Below are positions 1-11,030 of a stretch of 64,000 bases of DNA, in pieces; position 1 is the stretch's first letter; every line of letters starts with the position of its first letter. The translations under genes were made by a program, and so were the position numbers. A model generated the notes under the pieces. The model did no database searches. It saw only the letters and a program-made list of their open reading frames with translations, and was not told the DNA's origin. The stretch is from Diogma glabrata (lineage: Eukaryota > Arthropoda > Insecta > Diptera > Cylindrotomidae), in the NCBI GenBank assembly GCA_963693315.1, contig OY856186.1, positions 83,149,676 to 83,213,675 of the forward strand, in the 5' to 3' direction.

Positions 1-47
1 CGTTTTATGTACGACTAGTAAATTTTCAAAAAAACCATGATACTTAC

Positions 48-752
48 AATTCTGGCCCAATTAAATGGAAACATGAAAGCAATATGTGATATATCTAAAA
101 ACAGCATTAAACAGGTTACTAATAACGAAAACAAAGCACAAAATACCTTTGAAAGTGGAAAGAAAGATACGATTAAAATACATAGATAGATAGGAACGCT
201 ATAAAATCTTACCATTAAACGCAACCGACCGATCAGTGGTAACAAAAATAAACCTACTTGAACCGTACCCGCAGAGCATTCACATGCTAGACAAGCAGCA
301 GATGATAACTAAAAATTATTTAAATTTATGTTTAAACGTGTATATGAATTATTATAGGTTGATGTTACCACTAAAAGTATTCTAACAATTCCAGTAGGCG
401 TTTTTAAATGGGCAGAATCGCAATGTAATGTAACTCCCCATGGTAATGAGCTATGCCCAATTCTTTGTCTGTAGTGTGCATGTGAATCCCACGAAGTAAC
501 GGTCCCTAATGGAGATTCAAGTGAAAGTGACAAATCTCCGGCCCTACTACCAGCTATTTCGAAATCCTGAAAACATCATATATAAAAATACTATTTCATA
601 ATTTTCACGACCATATGCAAATGCATTACCTGTATATCCTCAAGCTGACAGCAGGCCGGTTCTAGATCACGTATTTCCTCCAGGAGTAATTCTATCTCAT
701 CCGTTTCATATAAATCTGACACTGACGGCATGAAACGTTGGGGTTGTTGCAT
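48..752 (-). CDS. MARVEL-domain-like membrane protein, 5' part (four exons, runs off the left edge)
   Basis: Four exons on the minus strand join in phase 0 with GT/AG borders: 752-630 (ATG at 752, 41 codons), 566-369 (66 codons), 308-213 (32 codons) and 146-48 (33 codons). A donor (gtaagt) follows the last, so the gene continues beyond position 1. The first 110 or so residues are soluble and acidic, with an ELLLEEIRDLEP stretch. The protein then enters hydrophobic segments: GIVRILLVLSSAACLACE, then VGLFLLPLIGRL, then VFCALFSLLVTCLMLFLDIS followed by FPFNW. A cytosolic N-terminus followed by closely spaced transmembrane helices, with small and cysteine residues after the first, fits MARVEL/CKLF-like four-pass proteins of vesicle or membrane-fusion sites. 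The family call rests on the hydrophobicity pattern and local wording, not on a search. The exon model is firmer than the name. It is divergent from the Tudor gene at 16213. Confidence 0.62.
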
Positions 753-1427
753 TTCCCGCTTCGGGGGTAAACCCCCATTACCAAATAATTATTACTATCT
801 TCTATACTAAAATTAAACCGTCTGTGAAATAATCAGAAAATGAAAATTAAAATTTCTTATTTTTATATAATTTGTAGATGAATATCTAAAGAATTTCACA
901 CAAAAACAATGCCTTTTGCAAACATTATTAAACATTTTTATTTCATTCTTCCTAAAAGTTCTCTATCTATTGAACTATATATTTATAATTACCTTATGTG
1001 TACGCTATTCCTTATTTTATATATTTACTTTCATAATTTTTTGTAGAATATCTTAAATAAGACAGCTTATAAATACTTCAATTTTCCATACACAAATCAA
1101 CCCTTGCGACAATCACCATATTTTATAAATATATTCACAAAGAAATTAAGGGTAGTTTTTAGATAAGATAGTTTTTATCCTTAAAAAGGTTCGCGTCTTG
1201 GTTATACAACATTTTTTATCTAAGCCTCGCACACAAGAATCTGCTGACAAATAGTGAGAATGAAGTAACAAATAAATATAAATATGTATCCAAATGAATT
1301 TGTACATGAAAAGAAATTTTGCTTTTATTTTATGTTTAAAATTTATTCAAAAGTGATTTTTAAATTTTTAATGTTATTCTGTACGATTGTGAACCCATAG
1401 CCTGGGGTTTATACTGCTCATGGCACA
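753..1427. other. AT-rich upstream region of the MARVEL-like gene
   Basis: No credible coding sequence or repeat was recognised. The stretch next to 752 should hold the 5' leader and promoter of the minus-strand gene, but no clear TATA or initiator stands out from the AT-rich background. Confidence 0.4.
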
Positions 1428-2022
1428 CCCTGCTTAAACTATCCTATTGAAAAACAAAGTTTTGATGGGACAAATGCATAGGAAACTTCCTATAAAATCC
1501 TATTAATAATTTTATTTCCTTTTGAAATGGATTGAATCCTATTCATTTGTCCTATAGAAATACATTAAATCCTTTTAAAAGGGAATAAAAACATTTTTAA
1601 AGGATTATAAATTCGTCAATGGGATTGACTACACTTTAATTGAATTTTCTGCGACCGTCAAATTTTCTATTAAATAATAAGGAATCCTACTCGACTTGAT
1701 AATAGGACTAAACACATTTATCCTTTTCGATTCTTAAATGGGATTGGCATTATTTTAATGGAAATTTCTAAGATCTTTGATCTTGATCTTCTCCATGTCA
1801 GGGGCGGCTTGGAGCGGGCGTCTGTCTTGAATCAAGCGGCAAAAAAGGTTGTTTCTGGTGACCTTAATATGCAGAACGGACCCATTCACGGCAATTTGGG
1901 TTGGGCCTAAGGTTAACACCATAAACCCCGGAAAAAAAACTAATATGTTAAATTTGGTTATCAGAAAGAGCAAAACAGACCGGAACACAACAACAGAATT
2001 TTACCTGGATGTGAAAAAGGAC

Positions 2023-4902
2023 CAGACTACCGAATCAGAACGTGGAACGTGCGCAGCCTGAGCGCTCCTGATGCTGTTATAAGACTAGAAACAGAGACTG
2101 GGAGGTATAGGATGGATATTATTGCTCTACAAGAAATTAGACAGCCGATAATCGGAAAACAAGATTTGGATAGTCACTCTCTATACTGTAGTGGTTATCC
2201 TTCTCGAAGAGAATTTGGAACTGGCTTTCTTGTTGGTGCACGCATACAAGAAGCCGTGATGAAATTCATCCCGGTCAGTGAGAGGATCTGCTACCTACGT
2301 GTACGCGGTACATATAACAATATTTCTCTTATTGCCGTGCATGCACCTACTGAAGCTAAGACCGTCGACGAGAAGGATAATTTCTACATAGCACTGGAAG
2401 AGGTTATGAAACAAACACCAACACGCGACTTCATTATGGTTCTTGGTGACTTTAATAGACAGGTTGGAAGAGATATCTCTTATGGAAATGTGGTGGGTCC
2501 CAACAGCTTGCATTTGAATTCGAATGATAATGGTGAGAGAATGACTGAGTTTGCATCATCAAATAATTTAAAAATTGCCAGTACGTTCTTTCCGCATCGA
2601 TCGATTCATAAGCAGACTTGGGTCTCACCGAATGGAAACACTCGAAATCAAATTGATCACGTTCTAGTAACAGCACGTTTCTGTTCGAGCGTTCTGGATG
2701 TGCGATCCCTTAAAGGCATACATTAGAAGTGACCACTTCCTTGTATGTGTAACGATAAGGTTCCACTTTCCAAATCCAGGCATTCCAAAATTCAATCAAC
2801 GGAAACGTTTTAACATCTCATCATTAAAGAATGCTGAAACAGAAGAGAGATATCATATCCATATTGCCGAAACATTGGATAAATCAGAAACCATTAATGG
2901 AGCCGTCGATAAGTCATGATATTTGCTCAAAGATACTGTTTTAAGCGCTGCTGAGGGAATACTTGGACGACCACAGAACCACTCCCAGAAGCCATGGATA
3001 GATCAAGCGTGCCTTGACGCTATTCAATAGAAAAGAGATTGCTATCTGAAGTGTCTACAAGGACACAACACCAGGTTCACGAAGGAGAACTATAAACTGG
3101 CAAGACAAGCCGTTACAAAGCTATGTAGACGAACGAAGAGAGAATGGTGGGAGAGACAGTGTGAGGAGATTGAAAGCTTCAATAAGGAACATCAATCGCG
3201 TAACTTCTTTTAAAAGGTTAAAACCTTAAAGAAGGGCCCTCAAACTAGATCGACTGCTATTCAAAACGAAGATGGGGAGCTACAAGTAGACCTTAAAAAT
3301 ATTTTAGATACTTGGGCTGCTTATTTTGAGAATCTTCTCAACTTAAGTGACCAGCAACAAGTCGGACGACGAGCAAAGCTTATTCGTGCGTCAAAGGTAC
3401 ATGTAGACGAACCAACCAAAGAGGAATTCGAAGCGGCGCTGTCAAAATTAAAACGCAAAAAAGCACCTGATATCGACGATATAACATCCGAAATGATTGT
3501 ACATGGTGGCGAAACTCTATCCTTAAGATTGTTTGAACTTGTTCAATTGATCTGGAGGACTGAAACCATGCCACAGGACTAGAACACAGCTATGCTGATA
3601 CCAATCCATAAAAAAGATAACCGCCTACAATGTGCAAACTACAGAGGAATCGCTCTCCTTTGCACAGCATATAAGATCTTTTCCTATATTTTGCCATCCA
3701 AAATCAATCCTTTTGCTGAACAACTGTTTGGAGAATATCAGTGTGGTTTCCGGCGGGGCCGAGGTACTGCCGATGCACTTTTCTCGATAAGGATGATTTT
3801 GGAAAAGTGCCGAGAGTTCAACATACCTGTGCACCAACTCTTAATTGATTTCAGGCAGGCCTACGACTCTCTCGAACGAGAGACTCTATGGTCTGCTCTG
3901 CTGTCAATGGGAATTCTTGGTAAACTGGTATCACTATGCAAAATGACAGTACAGAACTCTCAATGCTGTGTACGAGTAGAGAATGAAATATCAAAGTTTT
4001 TTAAAGTCGATTCCGGTTTAAGACAAGGTGATGCTATCTCTCCTATACTTTTTAATCTAGCCTTGGAATATGTGTGCCGTCAAAATAAACTACCGACTAA
4101 TAACAATTTCTTGTCAATAAACTCAGTACAGATGATTGCTTACGCTGATGATGTTTTCATCCTCGGCCGAAGTGAAGCTGTTATGAGTGAGACTTTCAAG
4201 TCGCTTGAGAGTAGGGCTAGAAAAATTGGTCTGCAAATTAACTACAATAAAACCAAACATATGAATGTTTCAAGAGAGGCTGAGAAGAAAGATTTGATGT
4301 GCGGCAATGAACGTATTGAGGGAGTTGAATCTTTTAAATATTTGGGATCAATGCTTGACTCAAACAACAGCATACTTACAGATATAAAAGCTCGAATCGC
4401 TGCAGGTAATCGAACTTTCTACTCAATTAAACCTCTCCTTGGATCACCGTATGTATCAACTAACACCAAGCTCAAGTTATACAAGACATTGATTAGACCG
4501 GCTGTGATGTATGGGTCACAAACGTGGACCCTTACACAAAATGGCGAATCGCATTTATCTGTATTTGAGCGTAAGATCCTACGCTACATTTTTGGTCCAC
4601 TTAAGACAGACGATGGAGAGTATAGAACCCGATATAACTTTGAGATCAGAGACCTTCTTGAGGGTCCTGATATAATAGGTTGTATCCGTTCTAATAGGAT
4701 TGCTTGGTTTGGGCATGTTCTACGAGCCGATTCACAGTCTGGAATGATTAGAAAAATGTACGTTAGTACCCCAGGGAGTGGGCGACCGCGAGATAGACCA
4801 CGACTACAATGGGAGACTGACGTAATAAATGACCTTAAAAAATCGGCTGCCATGGTAATTACGTCGCTGTTGCAAATGACAGTGGTGAATATTCAAAGCT
4901 GA
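2023..4902 (+). pseudogene. RTE-clade non-LTR retrotransposon ORF (endonuclease plus reverse transcriptase), broken
   Basis: The N-terminal part is an apurinic-type endonuclease: it has IRTWNVRSL, then IIALQEIR, then GDFNRQVGRD, then NQIDHVLV near 2655. A frameshift near 2700 moves the frame, and SDHFLVCVTIR follows. In-frame stops lie at about 2917, 3028, 3212 and 3580. From 3592 the reverse transcriptase is open to 4902: CANYRGIALL, then GFRRGRGTADALF, then LIDFRQAYDS, then GLRQGDAISP, then the catalytic IAYADDVFIL near 4135-4164. The end is GSGRPRDRPRLQWE, typical of RTE/BovB-like elements in animals. The element would copy its RNA into DNA at a nicked target, but this copy cannot make an intact protein. 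The 5' end is near 1770, and the 3' end is close to 4945, where A-rich sequence begins. Confidence 0.85.
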
Positions 4903-4972
4903 TTAGCCTAGCAACGCTCCTACATGGAGCATGAACGCCTTAAAAAAAAAACTATAAAAAATCCTATTAAAA

Positions 4973-5142
4973 CTACTGCAGTGGAATTAATATTTTAAAG
5001 TCGTACTTTCCTTTAGAAATTATACACTTCCTCTTGAAACATTTTCAAAGTCTTCCCATTAAACTATATAGAATCCTATTGAAAAATACTGTCGTGGAAT
5101 TATAATTTTAAAGTCGTATGTTCCTGTAGAAAGTATTTGCTT
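4973..5142. repeat. Diverged direct duplication in the right arm of the foldback-like element
   Basis: About 60 bases starting at 4973 (actactgcagtggaattaat, then ttttaaagtcgta) recur at 5083 (atactgtcgtggaattataa, then ttttaaagtcgta), offset by about 110. Both copies end in a ttcc-rich stretch. Confidence 0.55.
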
Positions 5143-5471
5143 CCCATTGAAAATATCTCAATATCAATAAGTTTAATCCATTTCCCGTTGAAACTGTTAG
5201 AATGCTTTTCTTTAAAACTATAAGGAATCCTATTAAGGTTTTATTTTCCTTTTCAATTACGTTCATTCCTATACAAATGTTTCAATAGGAACATTCGATA
5301 TTTAAAGGATTGTGAGCTTAATTCCATTTTCCCATTGAATATGAGTCTTTCCTACCCAACATTTTTATGAAGTAAAGAATTTCTCGGTAGATCCCATTAA
5401 AATCGTCCTTTTCCTAGCCAGTTTTCATCAATGAGGGTTGTACCTTTTCTAATGGGACAGTTTAAGCAGGG

Positions 5472-6699
5472 CATCGTTATATACTGAAGACATAGTTCTA
5501 AATATATAATAAGAGTAAGCATGTGAATTCTGAAGCAGAGGAACACTTGAGAAAGGTCTGTTATGTGCTGCTGAATGAAATTGGAACGTAGTTACAGGTA
5601 TGTTGTCCGTTGTCCTTATGAGTTCTCCATATCGTTTAATTACGTCATTCGACCTCTGATATTCTTTATGTTGGTCTTGAATAAATAGTCAAAATAAACC
5701 TTGAATAAATTATTCACGTTATACAAGTAGCAGATAGATCTCTGAAAGTTTTTCTTCTTTTATTCTATTCTGTCAAAAACTTTAAAATAAATAAAATATA
5801 ACCGCAATTTGTTCGAGAAATATTTTTACTTTTCATTGAGTAAAAACTAAAAAGTGTTTCAAAAATAAATATTTTCTATGATAGCAGATTAAAAGTGTAT
5901 TTTCAAGCTCTGGCTTAATCCCCTGTGACAGTGGCGTACGCAGGGGGATGGGGTTTCTGGGAGTTCGACCCCCCCCCATGTTTCATCAAATCGGTTAAAA
6001 AATTATGCTAATATACAATTACAGACCTTTCTCAGTTGCTCTTCTCAATTCGTACCGGTCGGTTGTTCGATATTATTTTAATTTATTTATTTTTTTATTT
6101 GTTCGTTTAATGTTTTTTTTAACTCTTGGACGAGTACAACCGACGAGTACTAAATACATTTTATCTGACGCGAATACAACCTTGTGCTGTATTTAATAGT
6201 TATAGTTTAGTGCTGTGCTAATAGTGTTTTATGTATTTTAATACCTGTGTTGTGCTATAGTTGAAATCTAAAACATAAAATATTTCGAGCAAAACATTAA
6301 TCAAATAATTTATATAAAGTCTAATATAGTTAACGGTTCTCCCTTTTATCCATCTCCTTGTATCTTATACACATACCAACAACACACAATTCTCATATTT
6401 CATAATACAGTTTGTTTTCCAGTTTTTTTTTTGTTTTTTAATTTTATTGAATCAAATTTAATTAATCTCTTATATATTACAATCACAATGCAATTCAATT
6501 ACAATTTTATATTTCTTTATTTTGTTTAGTGTCTATCATCGCCGGTGGGAAAGTGTGAACTCACATGACCACGAAATGCCTATGGCCTATGCCAATCTTG
6601 TCTTCGTGACTTTTATTGTGATATTCTATCCGTTCCTTCTGGCTTTGGTTTTAAACTTTAAATTTTAATTTTACCTTTAATCATTAATTTTCAATATAC
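5472..6699. other. Intergenic, with a probable transposon end at 5931
   Basis: No gene was recognised. At 5931 a run cagtggcgtacgcaggggga, followed by a C-tract, resembles the termini of many insect DNA transposons (cagtggcgta...cagggg). No matching second end was found within the next kilobase. Sequence after 6530 may be the 5' leader of the LINE that follows. Confidence 0.35.
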
Positions 6700-9600
6700 A
6701 ATGCCTACTTCTTTCAAAACTTCGTAATCGATTCCACCAACATTCAGGGTCTTTCAAAGAACTTTCTGAGCATCCAATACCATCTCAACCAAAAGAAACC
6801 ACATCTACTTGCACTAGGTGAAACACAAGTTTCAAATATCGATAATGCACGATTTAGCTGTAACAATTATTCTCCAGAATTTGCATTTTTTGAACACCGT
6901 GGTGTAATGATATATATATACGCAATGATGTTAAATATACAAGGCTCCTTCAGTATGAAACAGGTAGTATTTCCGAATTCTGCTTTATCTGGCTCAAAGT
7001 CGTCGTAAATAAACACGACATCTATTTGTGTTATTTATACCGCAGTCCTAATTACCACCATAATCAAACATTGGAAGCATTTAATTCTATTACAGACACG
7101 ATCGATGACATTTTCATCACCGCGCCTAATGCAGAAATTATATTAGCAGGTGATTTCAACGTTCACCATAAAGATTGGTTACGTTTCTCAACCAAAACGT
7201 CTTTAGAAGGGCAATATACTAAATTTCTTGCTGATTCAAACCAGCTTACTCAATACTAGGCCAACCCATATTCCAAATATTGCCAGCCATTCTTCTAATC
7301 TACTTGATCTTTTCATGACAACTCACTCTGCCAAATATACCTGCTCTGTTGATGCTCCTCTTGGCAGATCAGATCATTGTGTAGTCTCGGCGTATTTCGA
7401 AATAAGCCCTCAACCATTAAGTCCAAAATTGTCTCCTCCTCGAAAGGTTTGGCACTACAATAGATGTAATTGGCGCAAACTTAATCAATTTTACAATGAG
7501 ATCGATTGGCGTCTGTTTTTGCAAAATAAAAGTGTTAACCAGGCAACTGCTTTGATCACATTCATTATCCTACTGGGTATGAATATGTTTATCCCAACCA
7601 GTATTGGGAAAAGTAAAAAGGGGTCCAAATCCTGGTTTTCTGAAGATTGTTATATTGCTAAAACTAACAAAATGTTGGCGTTTGACAAATACCAGACCGA
7701 TAAATCTCCCAGCAGTAGATCTCTTTATATCAGGGCTAGAAACAACTGTCATAATGTATTTAAAAAAGCTAAATTTCTTTTTAACTCCAATGCTAAGCGT
7801 AAAATTTTACGCGCAACTAAAGGTAGCCGATCATACTGGAACTTTATCCGAGAGGTTGGCAATAACTTTATCAGATCTTATATTCCACCATTAATGGATA
7901 ACCAAGGCAACCCCGTTACCGAAACCAAAGCGAAGGCAGATCTACTTGCGGCAACTTTTGCTGCTAACTCTGTCGTTGATGATTCTGGTATATATCCGCC
8001 CGTCATTCCACCTATCCAATCATCAATGAACGAAATTTACTTTCGCCCAAGAATTTTGCGATCAACACTGCTTAATCTAGATCCAAGCAAATCTGCTGGT
8101 CCGGACGGTATACCACCTATTGTACTTAAACGGTGCACTGATACCCTGGTGTATCCAGTAATTAGTCTCTTTCATTTATCCCTAAGCTCTGGTCTCTATC
8201 CATCAATGTGGAAACTGACTAATGTTCAACCAGTCCCAAAAAAGGGCAACAAGTCTGACCCATCAAACTATCGTCCCATTACAATAACCTCGATACTAGC
8301 TAAAGTTATGGAAAAAATTATCAATTATAAACTAATGGCATATCTCGAAAACAACAATCTTCTCCACGACCGCCAATATGGACTCCGTAAAACACGGTCT
8401 ACTGGTGACATCATGTCAGTCCTCACGGAGAAATGGGGTAAAGCAATTCATGGCTTTGGTGAGTCTCATATCATTTCCCTTGACATATCCAAGGCGATTG
8501 ACAGAGTTTGGCATCGGGCCCTTAACAACAAATTAATTTCATTCGGAGTCTGCAAGACCTTGATCTGTTGGTTAGAAGATTTTTTATCCCACAGATCGAT
8601 CAAAGTAGTGCTAGATGGTGCTTTGTCGACTAAATTTTTCAATTCAAGTCGGTGTTCCACAGGGTTCGGTTCTATCACCAACCCTTTTTCCGATCTTTAT
8701 CAACGATTTGTTATCTATCACCACAAACCCAATATATAGCTTTGCCGACGACAGTACTATCTTCCATTCCTATTCTTTCAAAAAACAGCCAAACTAACTA
8801 CTAATTGTCATCGTAGAAAAATAGTTGAATCCTTGGATGTAGATCTTGAATTAATCCTGGATTGGGGTGAACGGAATCTTGTTACATTTAATGCTATGAA
8901 GACGAAGTCGTGCGTTTTGTCCCATAAAACTTCGCTATATAGCTGCAATGCAACGTTTTCCAGCCAACCAATAATAAACTCGCCTACGCTTAAGCTGTTG
9001 GGTACTAATATCAATCACAAACTAAAATGGCATGATCATATTCTTTCTGTTGCAAAATTGGGATCCAAACGACTTGGCTTCCTACGTCGCTGTAAAAGCT
9101 TTTTCTCTCCATCTGAAATTGCTACAATTTATAAGGCATATATACGACCGATCCTTGAATTCGACTCCCATTTATGGGCTGCAACACCAGATACCTCTTT
9201 AAATTTTGTTGACAGAGCTCACAGACGTGCTTTGAAACTGATTGATGATCCAATGATAACATCGGGTATGGATTCTCTGTATCATAGAAGAGTGGTTGGA
9301 GCTCTTACATTATTCTACAGATACTACTACGGTAAATGCTCTAAAGAAGTTAATGATTTAATACCACCATTGCGCAGATCTTCACGAGCCACAACACAAT
9401 CATCATTTTCCCATAAACATGCCTTGGAGTTCTCATATGTGAGAACGTCCAGCTATAATAACTCCTTTCTTTCACGTTCCGTTTTCTGGTGGAATCGATT
9501 ACCAAAAACTGTTTTCCCCGATACATACAATCCCCAAGCTTTTAAATCCTCAATTCACCAACACTATCGCTCCAGTTCTATCCCAAGCCCTTAATTACCA

Positions 9601-9740
9601 ACCTTCAACTTTCTTCAATCTATCCAATTTTGCAACAAACAAATATCAAATCTACCACAGAACATGTGTGTGACAATTTATGACACAAACCTACTGTATA
9701 TCATATGTCGTGCAATTACTGCAAAATATCAAAATAGTTT
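6700..9740 (+). mobile_element. Non-LTR retrotransposon (LINE), near full length but frameshifted
   Basis: The endonuclease begins near 6720 (DSTNIQGLSKNFLSIQ, then LLALGETQVS). It changes frame near 6900, continues as YLYRSPNYHHN and LAGDFNVHHKDW (7026-7259), and changes frame again. The main ORF (7228-8739) carries GRSDHCVVSAYF, SAGPDGIPPIVLKR, NYRPITITSI, RQYGLRKTRSTGD and SLDISKAIDRVWH. A frameshift near 8650 moves GVPQGSVLSPTLF and the catalytic SFADDSTIF to another frame (8615-8797). The thumb and C-terminus resume at 8833-9594. The organisation matches Jockey/CR1-superfamily LINEs. It is related to, but distinct from, the family with copies at 30096 and 36001. Several frameshifts make it inactive. 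Confidence 0.85.
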
Positions 9741-9871
9741 ATTTCTAAGAAAAAAAATTAATTTCTTCTATTGACGACTGGTAAAGTGATAACAGCGCAC
9801 TCTCTTAGCAAAATTTAAAAACTATTTAAGCACATCAAAATTCAAACGAACAGTAAGTAAAATATTAAAAT

Positions 9872-10310
9872 TTATTCTTTTTGATTTGTTTTGGATAAAT
9901 AATTTAAAAAATATGAGAATAAAAGATTTAAATTCAAGTAACAATTAACATTTTTTAGGTTTTCTTCTCGAGTCTGCCAATATATGGAACATTTTAAAAC
10001 TTTTGCTAAGAACTGCACACAATCGGTAAAATAATTTTTAGCACACCTTGAGGAGATATTAAATAGTATAGCGGTTTGTATATTGTTCATATTCATCTTT
10101 ATTCGACACATTGTCAGTATTATACTGTTTTTTGTTAGACAACCCAATATTATAGGTCTCTTCTGACCTTATTAATAAACAGCACTTATGTAACCGTTCT
10201 AACAAAGTTAGAGTTGGAATTCCAGTCATGGAATTTAATTTTTCGTCAGTTTCAATAAAGAACGGTAGTTTATTAAGTTTTTCTGTTTCACTATTAATTT
10301 CCACAGATAC
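9872..10310 (-). pseudogene. Transposase N-terminal remnant (DDE_Tnp_4-type helix-turn-helix), truncated
   Basis: The minus-strand ORF ending at 10304 contains FFIETDEKLNSMTGIPTL followed by TLLERLHKCC. This resembles the conserved 'TGLPS..vf..L' region before the catalytic core of insect DDE_Tnp_4 (Harbinger/THAP-associated) transposases. A stop and a second overlapping ORF (10147-9872) show frame loss. The truncated 5' LTR of the Gypsy element begins immediately to the right at 10323. No continuation was seen beyond 14327. This is a family-level guess from a short motif. Confidence 0.4.
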
Positions 10311-10322
10311 GCCGCGCTCGTG

Positions 10323-10797
10323 AATACAAATGCAAGTATGAATGAAAACAGGTGTGGCCTATTCAAGATGTACGGACTACGTAGTATTGATTTCTAGTGG
10401 ATTGTAGAAGTTTCGATTTATTTATTTTTCGATATAAATAAGCGAACAAAAATATCAGATGGTCAGTTTTACTTTTGCAATTAAAAGTGTTTATAAATAT
10501 TCGCAAGTATAAGGAATAATCGGTGGTACTTGAGCCTGGTTACTAATAGTGAAAGAATCTGAACTTAGTGGAATAGTAAATACAGATTTTACAATTCCGA
10601 ATATTATTGATTCAAATTGTGGAAAAGCGGTGAAGTTTATCGTACATAAATTGGAGACCCTGGAATTTATTGTAAGGAAAAACGGAAGCTGCTGTAATTT
10701 GATGACAAATAAAGTTTGAGATTCTGTTAGCTAAAGATCTGTCTTTTACTGTCGTGTTTGTTCAATAATCTAAAAGAACCAACGAAGAGTCGTTACA
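10323..10797 (+). repeat. 5' LTR, 5'-truncated
   Basis: It aligns without gaps to 13853-14327. I see substitutions at three places (cgatat/tgatat near 10430, atcagatgg/atcaaatgg near 10457, ttagct/ttaact near 10730). It lacks the counterpart of 13699-13852. Confidence 0.9.
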
Positions 10798-10826
10798 GTG
10801 GTGTCAGAAGTGGGATTATTGAAACA

Positions 10827-11030
10827 ATGGTCAAGACAGTAAATATTAGTGATCTCAGCCAGACCCAGCTGAAGGATGAGTTGAAGAAAAGGAATGCTCC
10901 AATCCATGGAACAAAGGCAGAACTTGCATTCCGGCTGCGTAAAGTTTTAGAAGAAGCAGGCCAAAATACAGAGGTCATAGAAATAGAGCCGGAGGAAGTT
11001 CCGATTCAGAATGCCCAGCAATTGATCCGA
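10827..11030 (+). CDS. Gypsy gag N-terminal segment with SAP domain
   Basis: The ATG at 10827 lies just after the primer-binding-like site. The segment reads DLSQTQLKDELKKRNAPIHG then TKAELAFRLRKVLEEAG, a classic SAP (DNA-binding helix-extension-helix) pattern. The frame ends at a TGA at 11031, overlapping the ATG of the next ORF (sequence cgatgatgg). This is either a one-base frameshift within gag or a short overlapping upstream ORF. The next ORF continues the gag logic, so I favour a broken single gag. Confidence 0.7.

Larger units (their letters stand above)
1428..5471. mobile_element. Foldback-like DNA element with 21-nt terminal inverted repeats, carrying an RTE LINE
   Basis: The left end reads CCCTGCTTAAACTATCCTATT (1428-1448). 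The reverse complement of the right end (5451-5471) reads the same with two mismatches. Both subterminal regions (1428-1760 and about 4945-5471) are full of short degenerate copies of a motif close to TCCTATTGAAA, in both orientations and roughly every 30-40 bases. No transposase was seen, so it is non-autonomous or has lost its coding centre. A decayed RTE-type LINE occupies the middle. The target-site duplication could not be fixed, so the superfamily is unknown. Confidence 0.6.
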
